In this document: positions 40,663-49,387 of the stretch, one piece after another
Numbering within the stretch: the stretch's first letter is position 1
How the letters are laid out: each line of letters begins with the position of its first letter
Origin: an uncultured Collinsella sp.
GTDB taxonomy: Bacteria > Actinomycetota > Coriobacteriia > Coriobacteriales > Coriobacteriaceae
DNA: 52,310 bases
NCBI GenBank assembly: GCA_902478545.1
Contig: CABSLA010000011.1
Coordinates: 1-52,310, forward strand
Direction of reading: 5' to 3'
The notes under the pieces: model-generated
Told to the model about the DNA's origin: nothing
Databases searched by the model: none
The model's input: only the letters and a program-made list of their open reading frames with translations
Position numbers and translations under genes: made by a program

Positions 40663-41989
40663 CCTTTTGCTCCTTCTTCCTAAAGAAGAGTCGAATGGGC
40701 GTACCGGCGAAGTCGAAGGTCGAGCGCATGCGGTTCTCCACGTAACGCTGGTAGGTGTCATTGACCAGGTCGCTGTGGTTGACGAAGAACGTGAACGTCG
40801 GCGGGTTGACGCCCGTCTGAGTCACGTAGTGCATGCGCAGGCGGCGCTTGCCGTCCACCACGGTATGACCGAACTCGCGCAGGTCGGTAAGGAACGTGTT
40901 GAGGCGCGAGGTACTGATCTTTTGCGAACGCGTCTTTTCGGCGGCGTCGACCATCGCCCAGATCTTCTCGATGCCGCGGCCGGTCAGGGCCGAGATGCGC
41001 AGGTATTGGGCCCAGGGAGCCATGACGCCCAGACGGCGGTCGATGGTCTCCATGCAGGCCTCGCGCTTGCGGTCGTCGTCGAGCAGGTCCCACTTGTTGA
41101 GCAGCACCACGATGGCGCAGCCGCGCTCGATGGCCAAGCCCATGACCTTCTGGTCCTGCTCGGTGACGCCTACGGAGGCGTCGACGACGAGCAGCGCCAC
41201 GTCGGCGCGGTCGATGGCACGCAGACCGCGGACCATGGAGTAGTACTCGATGTTCTCGTACACGGTGCTCTTCTTGCGAATGCCCGCGGTGTCGACCATG
41301 CGGTAGTGCTTGCCGTTGCGCTCGACCACGGTGTCGATGGCATCGCGCGTGGTGCCGGCAATGTTCGACACGATGGAGCGGTCGGCTCCCAGGATGCGGT
41401 TGAACAGCGACGACTTACCGGCGTTGGGGCGGCCGATGATAGCGACGTTCAGCGCGTCGGGGAATTCATCGGCGACCTCGTCCTCTTCCTCGGGGAGCAG
41501 GGCCACGATATCGTCGAGCAGGTCGCCCGTGCCATGTCCGTGCAGGGCCGACAGCGGCGTGGGCTCACCGATGCCAAGTGAATAGAACTCCCAGATGCTG
41601 TCGTTCTCGCGATCGGGGTTATCGAGCTTGTTCACCAACAGAAAGACCGGCTTGTCGCAGCGCTTGAGCATGCGAGCGACCGACTCGTCCTCCTCGGTGA
41701 CTCCGGTGCGGCCGTCGACCACAAACAGGATGACGGCAGCTTCCTCGGCGGCGGCGAGTGCCTGGTCGCGGATGGACGTGGCAAACACGTCATCGCTCTT
41801 GAGCGGCTCGATGCCGCCCGTGTCGACGATAGTGAACTCGCGGCCGTTCCAGTCGGCCGTGTGATACGAACGGTCGCGCGTGACGCCGCGGGACTCGTGG
41901 ACGATGGCGTCCGAGGTCTGGGCTAGGCGGTTAACGAGCGTGGACTTGCCCACGTTGGGGCGTCCGACGACGGCGACGATAGGTTTCAT
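40655..41989 (-). CDS. der: GTPase Der (EngA)
   Basis: Der is a double-GTPase needed for 50S ribosome assembly. The first G domain has GRPNVGKST near residue 9 and DTGGIEP; the second has GRPNAGKSS, DTAGIRKKSTV and LNKWDLL. A KH-like domain ends the protein (about 350-440), with FVNHSDLVNDTYQRYVENR. I chose ATG 41989, five bases after AAGGAG, giving 444 aa. It is encoded between a DUF512 gene and plsY. Confidence 0.96.
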   Translation of the reverse strand: MKPIVAVVGRPNVGKSTLVNRLAQTSDAIVHESRGVTRDRSYHTADWNGREFTIVDTGGIEPLKSDDVFATSIRDQALAAAEEAAVILFVVDGRTGVTEEDESVARMLKRCDKPVFLLVNKLDNPDRENDSIWEFYSLGIGEPTPLSALHGHGTGDLLDDIVALLPEEEDEVADEFPDALNVAIIGRPNAGKSSLFNRILGADRSIVSNIAGTTRDAIDTVVERNGKHYRMVDTAGIRKKSTVYENIEYYSMVRGLRAIDRADVALLVVDASVGVTEQDQKVMGLAIERGCAIVVLLNKWDLLDDDRKREACMETIDRRLGVMAPWAQYLRISALTGRGIEKIWAMVDAAEKTRSQKISTSRLNTFLTDLREFGHTVVDGKRRLRMHYVTQTGVNPPTFTFFVNHSDLVNDTYQRYVENRMRSTFDFAGTPIRLFFRKKEQKDA

Positions 41990-41999
41990 CTGCACTCCT

Positions 42000-43442
42000 T
42001 TAATGGGTAGGGTCAGTGGAATTAGTTGAGTCGGCAGGCACAATGCCAAGGATGTGCTCCAGGGTATCGAGCAGCTCATGCGGCATGGTCGACACCACAT
42101 GAACCTCGGCGCCGCGGTGGTTAAGGCTTGCGAGTAAATCGTCACGATGATACTCGTCAAGCGTCATGCCGTCAGCGTTGAACATGAGCTTAGGCACAAA
42201 GAGCATAACCCCCGACAGGTCTTGCGGCAGCTGCTCCAGGATGTCGCTCGCGACGATGAGGCCGGTTACGTCCACATTGCCGCCAAAGTAGCGGTTCTTG
42301 ATGGCCGTGACAGTGCCGGCAAGGCCCTGTGGGGACTCCACGAAGCGCGCCACCGTATCGCGCGCGCTGGCGCCCGAAAGGCACAGCAGGTGCTGGCCAC
42401 GGGCGGCGATTGCCTCGCGAACGCGGCGCAGGCGCTCGGCATCGGCGGCGAGCACGTTGTCGGTCTCGTCCAGATAGGAGCGGATCATGCCGATGCCGTC
42501 GTAGTACTGCGGGTAGCCGTCGTAAAAGTCCGCCTCGGGAGGCTCGATGCCGGCGTCCAGGTAGAACTCGTCGCTCATCTGGAAGGTGTGGCGGCCAAAG
42601 CGCTCGAAGGCACGGTCCTGGAAGGGCCGGATCATGGCGATAGTCTCGCGCGCCAGCTCGGGCTTGTCGCTGTAGGACCAGCTAAAACGGTTCTGATGCT
42701 TGGTAAAACCAAGCGGCACAATGCCCAGGCTCGTGATTTGCTCGTGTTCCTCGCAAAAGCGCAGGGTCTTTTCCAGCTCCTCGCCGTCGTTCATGCCGGG
42801 GCACAGTACGATCTGCGCGTGAATCTCGATGCCGGCGGCCATGATGGTCTCGAGTACGTCCATGCCGCGCTGGGCGTTGCGGCCCATCATGCGGCGACGG
42901 ACGTCGGGGCTTACGGCATGGACCGACACGTTCATGGGGCTCATGTTGCGGTCGATGACGTTTTGCACGTCCTCGTCGGTGAGGTTTGTCAGCGTGACAA
43001 AGTTGCCCTGCAAAAAGCTCAGGCGGTAGTCATCATCGCGGATGTAGAGCGTGGAGCGTCCGCCCTTGGGCAGCATGGTCATAAAGCAGAACACGCAGGC
43101 GTTTACGCAGGTACGCATGCCATCGAAGATGGGGCCATCGAACTCCAGACCCCAGTCCTCGCCAGGAAAGCGATCGAGCTCAACGGGGGTGACGGTGCCG
43201 TCGCGCGGGTCGAATACCTCCAGCTCGACGGTATCGTCATCAGCCTCCCAGAGCCACACGATCATATCGGTCAGCTGCTCGCCGTTGACCGTGAGCACGC
43301 GCATGCCCGGCTCGATACCCACATCCCATGCGGGCGATTCGGGACGCACGTTCTTAACGAGCGCGCCTTCGCCCGGCTCGGGGTCGCGGCTGCGCCCGTA
43401 ATCGGCCACCTCGGCGGCGTATGCGGGTACGGTCTGGTCCAT
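42000..43442 (-). CDS. DUF512 family protein with PDZ-like and radical-SAM-type domains
   Basis: Residues 25-95 look PDZ-like (VKNVRPESPAWDVGIEPGMR, then VLTVNGEQL). The middle has a radical-SAM-type CVNACVFC at 112-119 (C112, C116, C119) with MTMLPKGGRSTLYIRDDDYR after it, then a TIM-barrel-like stretch and the DUF512 C-terminal domain. The family is conserved near der in Clostridia and Coriobacteria but has no established reaction. The ATG at 43442 is two bases after the ispH stop, with no strong ribosome site, so translational coupling to ispH is likely. Confidence 0.85.
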   Translation of the reverse strand: MDQTVPAYAAEVADYGRSRDPEPGEGALVKNVRPESPAWDVGIEPGMRVLTVNGEQLTDMIVWLWEADDDTVELEVFDPRDGTVTPVELDRFPGEDWGLEFDGPIFDGMRTCVNACVFCFMTMLPKGGRSTLYIRDDDYRLSFLQGNFVTLTNLTDEDVQNVIDRNMSPMNVSVHAVSPDVRRRMMGRNAQRGMDVLETIMAAGIEIHAQIVLCPGMNDGEELEKTLRFCEEHEQITSLGIVPLGFTKHQNRFSWSYSDKPELARETIAMIRPFQDRAFERFGRHTFQMSDEFYLDAGIEPPEADFYDGYPQYYDGIGMIRSYLDETDNVLAADAERLRRVREAIAARGQHLLCLSGASARDTVARFVESPQGLAGTVTAIKNRYFGGNVDVTGLIVASDILEQLPQDLSGVMLFVPKLMFNADGMTLDEYHRDDLLASLNHRGAEVHVVSTMPHELLDTLEHILGIVPADSTNSTDPTH

Positions 43443-43444
43443 GA

Positions 43445-44341
43445 CTAGCGGCAAAGCTCCTTGATGCGCGCAACGGCGCGTTCGATGTGTTCTTGCGGGG
43501 TGGAGGCTCCGGCGGTGATGCCGATGTGGCGCGCGTTGGCAAACCACGCGGCCTCAAGCTCGAAAGCTTCCTCGATGTGATGCGTGTGCTCGCAGACATC
43601 GGCACAAATCTGCGCCAGACGGCGCGTGTTGCCCGAATTTTTGCCGCCCACGACGACCATGCAATCACAGCGGTTGGCGAGGGTTGCCGCCGCCTGCTGG
43701 CGCTCGCTCGTGGCGGCGCAGATGGTGTTGATCACGCGCAGTTCCTGCACGCGCGGGGTGATGGAGGCGACAACCTCGGCCAGGTTCTGCGCGGTCTGGG
43801 TGGTCTGCACAACCAAGCCCACCTTGCCTTTAAGCGACAGCTCGTCGGCGTCGGCGGCACAGCTCACGACTTGAGCGTCATCGCCGGCGTGGCCCAGAAT
43901 GCCCTCGACCTCGGGATGGCCCGGCTCGCCCACGACGATCACGCGGTAGCCCTCGCGTACCAGGCGCTCGGCGGCCACGTGGACCTTTTTCACGTAGGGG
44001 CAGGTGGCGTCGACCACGGTAAGACTGCGCTCGCGAGCGGCATCGATCACTTGCGGCACCACGCCGTGGGCGCGGATGATCACGGTGCCCGATGCGGCGT
44101 CGTCCAAGGTGTCTGCCAGACCAACGCCTGCCTCGGCGAGCTCGCGTACCACGATGGGGTTATGGATGAGCGGGCCCAAGGTGTGGACCTGAGCGTTCTC
44201 CCCCGCCTGTGGGGCGGCCGCTAATGCCATATCGAGCGCGCGCTGCACGCCGTAGCAGGTGCCGGCGTGGGCAGCGATTTCGATGGTGGGGACGAACCCC
44301 TCAGTGGCGGCAGCGGCGGTATACATGACGTTCTCACCCAT
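43445..44341 (-). CDS. ispH: 4-hydroxy-3-methylbut-2-enyl diphosphate reductase IspH
   Basis: IspH is the last enzyme of the MEP isoprenoid pathway and makes IPP and DMAPP; DMAPP is the substrate of MiaA elsewhere in this window. The three Fe-S ligands are C29 (AHAGTCYGVQRA), C114 (DATCPYVKK) and C208 (INTICAATSERQ). GEPGHPEVEGILGH carries an active-site histidine. I chose ATG 44341, two bases after the plsC stop, giving 298 aa; a longer in-frame start at 44371 overlaps plsC. Confidence 0.94.
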   Translation of the reverse strand: MGENVMYTAAAATEGFVPTIEIAAHAGTCYGVQRALDMALAAAPQAGENAQVHTLGPLIHNPIVVRELAEAGVGLADTLDDAASGTVIIRAHGVVPQVIDAARERSLTVVDATCPYVKKVHVAAERLVREGYRVIVVGEPGHPEVEGILGHAGDDAQVVSCAADADELSLKGKVGLVVQTTQTAQNLAEVVASITPRVQELRVINTICAATSERQQAAATLANRCDCMVVVGGKNSGNTRRLAQICADVCEHTHHIEEAFELEAAWFANARHIGITAGASTPQEHIERAVARIKELCR

Positions 44342-44343
44342 GG

Positions 44344-45072
44344 CTAGAACCTGCCCGGATGCTCGTCGCACAGCTCGTCGCGCATGGCGTAGACGCGGTT
44401 CATGGCCTCGGACTCAAACCATGCCAGGCGCTCCTTGCGCTTAAGCTCGGCCGGTGCGTCGGATAGCGAGATGGCCTTGCCGGCGCGGATCCAGCACTTC
44501 TTGGGGCGCATGAGCTTTTTGCCCTTAGGCGTAATGTCGGACCAACCACAGATGGCGAGCGGGTTGACGGGTGCCTTGCCCATCTGAGCGATGAGCGCAA
44601 AGCCGCCGTGGACCTCGGGCTTAATCTCGCGCGAGCGGATGCGCGTGCCCTCGGGGAAGATCAAGACGTCCTCGCCGCGCTGCAGTGCGTGCTGGGCGGC
44701 ACGCAGACACTTCATGTCGGCGGTGCCACGCTCGACGGGAATGCCACCCACTCGGCTAAAGGCCCAGCGTACGATCTTGCTCTTGGCAAACTCGGACTTA
44801 AAAATGGGGCGAATGCGGCGGCCGCCAAAGAACAACGCCGTCTCCACGGCCAGCAACTCGGCCATCGAGGTGTGGTTGCAGATGACCACGCTGCCGCGGC
44901 CTTCCTGGCGCTCAAACAGCAGGTCGGCGTCTTCGACCTTCCAGCGCCACATGAGTTTGGAGAAGGCCCATAGGATTGCCATGACCACGACGACGGTGCC
45001 GCGGATGAGCGCCGGGAACTCGGCGTACGGGGCGTTGTAATAATCCTCGGGCGTCTGCTTAAACAGGCGCAT
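44344..45072 (-). CDS. 1-acyl-sn-glycerol-3-phosphate acyltransferase family protein (PlsC-like)
   Basis: The protein (242 aa) has an N-terminal membrane helix (GTVVVVMAILWAFSKLM) and the PlsC/LPLAT fold with the glycerol-phosphate-binding FPEGTRIRS. The catalytic motif, normally H-x4-D, reads NHTSMAE, so the aspartate is replaced by glutamate. It probably makes phosphatidic acid from lysophosphatidic acid, fitting the PlsY-GpsA context, but the changed residue leaves the activity open. It starts three bases after cmk. Confidence 0.85.
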   Translation of the reverse strand: MRLFKQTPEDYYNAPYAEFPALIRGTVVVVMAILWAFSKLMWRWKVEDADLLFERQEGRGSVVICNHTSMAELLAVETALFFGGRRIRPIFKSEFAKSKIVRWAFSRVGGIPVERGTADMKCLRAAQHALQRGEDVLIFPEGTRIRSREIKPEVHGGFALIAQMGKAPVNPLAICGWSDITPKGKKLMRPKKCWIRAGKAISLSDAPAELKRKERLAWFESEAMNRVYAMRDELCDEHPGRF

Positions 45073-45075
45073 GGG

Positions 45076-45762
45076 CTACCTCCTTTGGTTGATGAGGTCC
45101 TCGATAATGCGGACGACCTCGTCGATGGTGTGGGCGGTGGAGTCGACGTGCACGGCGTCCTCGGCGGGCACGAGCGGCGCGACTTCGCGGCTGCTGTCGA
45201 GTTTGTCGCGCTGTTTGAGGGCGTCGAGGGTCTCGTCGACCTCGGCCTCGAGTTGCTCTGCGCTGAGCGGCTGGGCGTCGTTTTGGTGGCGCTGCAGCAC
45301 GCGGCGACGGGCGCGCTCACGAGGGTCGGCGGTCAGGAACACCTTGACCTGCGCGTTGGGGAACACGACGGTGCCGATGTCGCGACCCTCGGCCACGATA
45401 TCGCGGTCCTCGGCGGCGCGGCGCTGATGGATGAGCATGGCGGCGCGTACGCCCGGGTAGGCCGAGACCTTGGAGACGTTGGCGTCCACCTGCGGGGTGC
45501 GGATGGCAGCCGATGCGTCCTGGCCGTCGATGGTCAGGCGCGTGTCCTCGCCGGTGCCGTTGGTAAAGCGGATCTCGATCTGCTCGGCGAGGGCGTCGAT
45601 GGCAGCCTCGTCGTCCAGGTCGATGCCGCGGTCGAGTGCGGCGAAGGTGACAGCGCGATACATGGCGCCCGTATCGAGCTTGTTAAAGCCCAGTTGGCGG
45701 GCGATCTCCTTGGCGATGGTGGACTTGCCGGAACCGGCGGGGCCGTCGATGGCGACGATCAT
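45076..45762 (-). CDS. cmk: (d)CMP kinase
   Basis: Cmk phosphorylates CMP and dCMP. The P-loop is DGPAGSGKST at residues 6-15, followed by KLDTGAMYRAVT. Other signatures are VAEGRDIGTVVFPNAQVKVFL and DPRERARRR. 228 aa is normal. Its place between the pseudouridine synthase and plsC is a common Gram-positive order. A 66-base gap separates it from the upstream gene. Confidence 0.95.
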   Translation of the reverse strand: MIVAIDGPAGSGKSTIAKEIARQLGFNKLDTGAMYRAVTFAALDRGIDLDDEAAIDALAEQIEIRFTNGTGEDTRLTIDGQDASAAIRTPQVDANVSKVSAYPGVRAAMLIHQRRAAEDRDIVAEGRDIGTVVFPNAQVKVFLTADPRERARRRVLQRHQNDAQPLSAEQLEAEVDETLDALKQRDKLDSSREVAPLVPAEDAVHVDSTAHTIDEVVRIIEDLINQRR

Positions 45763-45828
45763 GCAATGCTTCCTTTCGGTGGTTGACGTGCTGGTATGGG
45801 ACGCGGGCGCTGCGGCTTGGCGGGTTGC

Positions 45829-46800
45829 CTAGCCCGTGTAGCGCTCGCGGTAGGTGTTACGCTTGGGTGCGGAACCGTGGCTGCCGTGGTGGCGGGTGCG
45901 GCTCGCGGTGTTGGTCGCCGGCGCGGTGCCGCGCTTGGAGCTGGCCTGCTTGGGCGGGATGCCGCCGGCCTTGAGGATCTGCACCTCGCGGTCGGTGAGC
46001 TCGCGCCACGAGCCTTTGGCCACGTCCTTGAGCTCCAGTCCGGCAAAGTTGCAGCGGTGCAGGCGGATCACCGGGTGGTGGATTTTGCTCAGCATGCGCT
46101 TGACCTGGTTCTTGCGGCCCTCGCGGATGATGACCTCCACGGCGGTGGTGCCGGGCTTGACGCCTTGCGGAGCCACGGCCTCGGCCTCGCGCGCGCCGAT
46201 GACCCGGCAGATCGCCGGCTGGCACAGGCCGTCGTCGAGCTCGATGCCGCGACGCAGCGGCGTGAGGTCGTGGTCGGACAGCTGACCGTCGACGAGCGCC
46301 TGGTAGGTCTTGTAGACGTGCTTGCTGGGGTGCAGCAGGTCCTGCGACAAGTCGCCGTCGGTGGTAAAGAGCAAAAGGCCCGTGGTGTCGCGGTCCAGGC
46401 GGCCCACCGGGAACAGGCCCGGAAAGCGGTCGCGGGGAACCAGGTCCGCCACACAGGGACGCTCCTGCGGGTCGCTCATGGTGGTGAGGTAGCCGGTCGG
46501 CTTGTAGAGCATCAGGTACACGGCGCCCTGGTTGAGCTTGACGGGCATGCCGTCGACCTCGATATGGTCGCGGTCCACATCGACCTTGGTGCCCAGTTCG
46601 GTCGCGACCTGGCCGTTGACGGTCACGCGACCGGCGGTCATCAGGTCCTCCGAGCCGCGACGACTCGCCATGCCCGCGCGCGCCAAAAAGCGCTGCAGGC
46701 GCATGGTGTGCGGATAGACGGGCTGGGCGTCGCCTTTGGGCGCCGTAGCGCCCGCGGCGCGTGAGGTACGCGTCTCCCCTGCTTCGTTAGTCCTCGTCAT
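45829..46800 (-). CDS. rRNA pseudouridine synthase (RluB/RsuA family)
   Basis: An N-terminal S4 RNA-binding domain (MRLQRFLARAGMASRRGSED) is followed by a catalytic domain with the aspartate in GRLDRDTTGLLLFTTDGDL. LKPG-type family segments and KNQVKRM follow; the C-terminus is a basic, Pro/Ser-rich tail. RluB modifies 23S rRNA and RsuA 16S rRNA; the scpB neighbourhood favours an RluB type. The ATG at 46800 lies six bases after GGAGG within scpB, overlapping it by 14 bases. Confidence 0.9.
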   Translation of the reverse strand: MTRTNEAGETRTSRAAGATAPKGDAQPVYPHTMRLQRFLARAGMASRRGSEDLMTAGRVTVNGQVATELGTKVDVDRDHIEVDGMPVKLNQGAVYLMLYKPTGYLTTMSDPQERPCVADLVPRDRFPGLFPVGRLDRDTTGLLLFTTDGDLSQDLLHPSKHVYKTYQALVDGQLSDHDLTPLRRGIELDDGLCQPAICRVIGAREAEAVAPQGVKPGTTAVEVIIREGRKNQVKRMLSKIHHPVIRLHRCNFAGLELKDVAKGSWRELTDREVQILKAGGIPPKQASSKRGTAPATNTASRTRHHGSHGSAPKRNTYRERYTG

Positions 46801-47506
46801 GCATGTCCTCCGAGTTATCGCCGGTGGGCAGAAGCTCTGCGTCATCGGCGTCCTCAACATCGGTATCGATCAGTTCGCGCTCTTCGTCCAGGTCCTCGGC
46901 CTGCTCCTCGAGCGTGGACTGAATGCTGCGGCCACTCAGGCGCTCGCGGATAAACTGGCGCGACTGCTCGTCGGGGGCAAACTGCTCCAGATCGGGCAGG
47001 TCGCGGGTAGAGCGCAGGCCGAACTTCTCCAAGAAGGCGTTGGTCGTGCCGTAGATGATGGCCTGACCGCGCTCGGGGTCGCGGCCGAGCTCGCGCACCA
47101 GGCCCTTGTCCACGAGCGACGCGATAACGCCGTCGGAGTTGACGCCGCGGATGCCCTTGACAACCTCACGCGTGACGGGCTGGTGATAGGCGATCACGGC
47201 CAGGGTCTCGAGCGCCGCCTGCGACAGCTTTTGCGTGTCCCAGCTCAGCACGTAGGCCTCGACCACGTCGTGGTAGGCAGGGTGTGTAAACAGACGCCAG
47301 CCGCCGGCGACCTCGCGAAGCTGAAAGCCGCGGTTGGCCTCCTCGTACTCAACTTTGAGCTCGGCCAAAAGCGATGCGCACTCGCCGGGGGCGATGTCGA
47401 GCGCGCTTGCCAGCGCGGGCGCGCTCACGGGGTCGCTCGACACCAGCAGCAGCGCCTCGAGGGCGCCTTTGAGGCTGTTTGCCTCCAGCGTGGAAAGGGT
47501 TGACAT
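46787..47506 (-). CDS. scpB: Segregation and condensation protein ScpB
   Basis: ScpB, with ScpA and SMC, forms the condensin that organises bacterial chromosomes. The double winged-helix pattern is seen in LKGALEALLLVSSDPVSAPAL, QAALETLAVIAYHQPVTR and EVVKGIRGVNSDGVI. An acidic tail ends the protein. Length 239 aa. GGAG lies eight bases before the ATG. It follows scpA by 11 bases; no smc gene is in the window. Confidence 0.93.
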   Translation of the reverse strand: MSTLSTLEANSLKGALEALLLVSSDPVSAPALASALDIAPGECASLLAELKVEYEEANRGFQLREVAGGWRLFTHPAYHDVVEAYVLSWDTQKLSQAALETLAVIAYHQPVTREVVKGIRGVNSDGVIASLVDKGLVRELGRDPERGQAIIYGTTNAFLEKFGLRSTRDLPDLEQFAPDEQSRQFIRERLSGRSIQSTLEEQAEDLDEERELIDTDVEDADDAELLPTGDNSEDMHDED

Positions 47507-47517
47507 GGTTACCGCTC

Positions 47518-48327
47518 CTATTCGGTGAGCTCGGGGCCCTCGCCGGGCACATAGGCCTCGGCGCCCTCGACGCGGTTGATTTGAATGGTTCCAAAGATCT
47601 CGTCCTGGCTCAGCGTGAGCGAGCCGCGTTTGGCGAGCTCGAGCATGGCAAGGAAGGTGACGACGAGCTGCTCAGTCGTGGCGTCGCCGTCCAGCAGCTC
47701 GCGGAAGGTGCAGGTTTGGTGCGCCATGGTAAAGCGGTCGACCGAGGCCACCGTCAGATCGAGCGGCACGCGATGCGGCGCCACGTGCTCGGCCTCCAGC
47801 AGGAAGGTCTGGCGCTTGCCGTCCAGGTCGGCACAGATGACGGCCAGGCCGCGCAGGGTAATGCCGGCCAGGTAGTCGGGCATAAGGCCCAAGAACTCGG
47901 GGTCGGGGCCGGCAACGCGCGGATGCATGCGGCTCTCGGCCCGCATGCGCGCGCCAAGGGCCGCTGCCGCGCCCTTAAACTGCTTGTAGGCGATCAGGCG
48001 CTGGATCAGGACCTCGCGCAGGGCGTCGCCGTCGAGTGCGCTGAGTTCCTCGAGGTCTTCGTCGTCCTCGTCATCGTCGACGGATTTGCTGGGGGCCTCT
48101 TGGGGTACCAGCGAGGCGGCCTTAATGTCCAAAAGGGTTGCCGCGACCAGCAAAAAGTCGCTCGCCACGTCCAGGTCCAGTGCCTCGATCCGCTCGACCA
48201 CGGCAAGGTACTGCTCGGCCACCTCGCTGATGGAGATGGCGCCGATATCTACTTTTTGGCGGGTTACCAGCTGCAACAGCAGGTCGAACGGTCCGCTGTA
48301 GACCTGCGTCGACACGCGATACGACAT
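47518..48327 (-). CDS. scpA: Segregation and condensation protein ScpA
   Basis: ScpA is the kleisin subunit of the SMC-ScpAB complex. The N-terminal YSGPFDLLLQLVTRQKVDIG is diagnostic, and ISEVAEQYLAVVERI with the C-terminal winged helix (VTFLAMLELAKRGSLTLSQ, DEIFGTIQINRV) complete the pattern. Two adjacent ATGs (48330 and 48327) follow AAAGGAGG; the second has better spacing. The middle of the protein is acidic. Confidence 0.93.
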   Translation of the reverse strand: MSYRVSTQVYSGPFDLLLQLVTRQKVDIGAISISEVAEQYLAVVERIEALDLDVASDFLLVAATLLDIKAASLVPQEAPSKSVDDDEDDEDLEELSALDGDALREVLIQRLIAYKQFKGAAAALGARMRAESRMHPRVAGPDPEFLGLMPDYLAGITLRGLAVICADLDGKRQTFLLEAEHVAPHRVPLDLTVASVDRFTMAHQTCTFRELLDGDATTEQLVVTFLAMLELAKRGSLTLSQDEIFGTIQINRVEGAEAYVPGEGPELTE

Positions 48328-48411
48328 CATCGACCTCCTTTGACGGCGCCTTCGCGGCGCGGTTTGGGTGCATGTTGCGACCGTTTTGCACGGTCGGCCT
48401 GTAAGTTTACC

Positions 48412-49095
48412 CTAGATGCCGGCGATTGCGAAGTCGAGCAGCCGCTCAGCCAGCGGATACACGGTAACGTCGAAATAGCGGCCGATCACGTCGAGTCCGG
48501 TCCACATGGGCAGCAAGTACAGCACCAAGATGAGGATGGGCATGGCGTATTGCTGCAGACGATAGTAGTTGGCGAGCACCTTGCCTTTGAGGAACGGCAC
48601 AATGATCGACGAGCCGTCGAGCGGCGGAATCGGGATGAGGTTAAAGAACGCGAGCGACAGGTTGACCACGATAAAGGTGGCGCCGAAGTTCATGATTTGC
48701 GAAGCCACGGCAAAGGACATGCTGGCGTAGAGGTTGCCATATGCTGCATGCATGAGGGTGGCTGCGAGACACGCGAGTGCAATATTCGAAGCGGGGCCGG
48801 CCGCACTCACCAGGACCTCGTCGCGCTTAGGGTGCTTAAGGTTGCTGAGGTACACAGGCACGGGCTTGGCAAAGGCAAACACCGGGCCGCCGGCGGCGAG
48901 CATCAGCAGCGGCAGGAGAATGGTGCCGAACGGGTCGATGTGGTTGAGCGGGTTGAGCGAGACGCGGCCGCGCGAGCGGGCCGTCTTGTCGCCGAGCGCC
49001 CAGGCCGCGGCGGCGTGCGCACTCTCGTGGATGACGATGCCCACGATGACGGCGACGGCGCTCGCAAGCAGGTTCATGAAGTAGCTGCTGGACAT
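48412..49095 (-). CDS. M50 family site-2 protease-like membrane metalloprotease
   Basis: The zinc motif HESAH lies at residues 23-27 in the first membrane helix (VIVGIVIHESAHAAAAWALG). The third ligand region is probably in NLIPIPPLDGSSI near residue 150, followed by more membrane helices. Short M50 proteases of this type (227 aa) are encoded beside scpA in many Gram-positives; substrates are mostly unknown. GGGGAG precedes the ATG. An 80-base gap separates it from scpA. Confidence 0.88.
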   Translation of the reverse strand: MSSSYFMNLLASAVAVIVGIVIHESAHAAAAWALGDKTARSRGRVSLNPLNHIDPFGTILLPLLMLAAGGPVFAFAKPVPVYLSNLKHPKRDEVLVSAAGPASNIALACLAATLMHAAYGNLYASMSFAVASQIMNFGATFIVVNLSLAFFNLIPIPPLDGSSIIVPFLKGKVLANYYRLQQYAMPILILVLYLLPMWTGLDVIGRYFDVTVYPLAERLLDFAIAGI

Positions 49096-49104
49096 AGCGC
49101 TCCC

Positions 49105-49377
49105 CTAGCGAACGCGGCGCGAGGCGCGCGTGAGCAGGTAGTCGGCCACAAACAGGATGACGGCGACGATGGCGTAATCCAGGCGGAACACGCCGCCAAA
49201 GGGCGACGTGATGACGCCGTAGCCGGCGATGGCACTCGGCAGGGCACGCGAAAGCTCAACGACAAAGCCAACGATCTGCAGCTTGGCGGTGAGGCCGCTA
49301 AAGCACAGCAGCACGGTCATCGCGCTCATAAAGATGCCGCAGATGCGACAGGCGATGGCGATGATGCTCATCGCCAC
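49105..49377 (-). CDS. Small membrane protein, possibly YggT-like
   Basis: About 90 residues with two or three hydrophobic segments (CRICGIFMSAMTVLLCFSGL; DYAIVAVILFVADYLL) and a basic end (RASRRVR). The middle, YGVITSPFGGVFRLDYAIVA, recalls YggT proteins, but similarity is weak. Starts are GTG 49377 (eight bases after TAAGG) or ATG 49371; the longer ORF upstream overlaps the ABC-F gene and is not used. It lies between the ABC-F and M50 genes. Confidence 0.55.
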   Translation of the reverse strand: MAMSIIAIACRICGIFMSAMTVLLCFSGLTAKLQIVGFVVELSRALPSAIAGYGVITSPFGGVFRLDYAIVAVILFVADYLLTRASRRVR

Positions 49378-49387
49378 GGCGGCGGCC

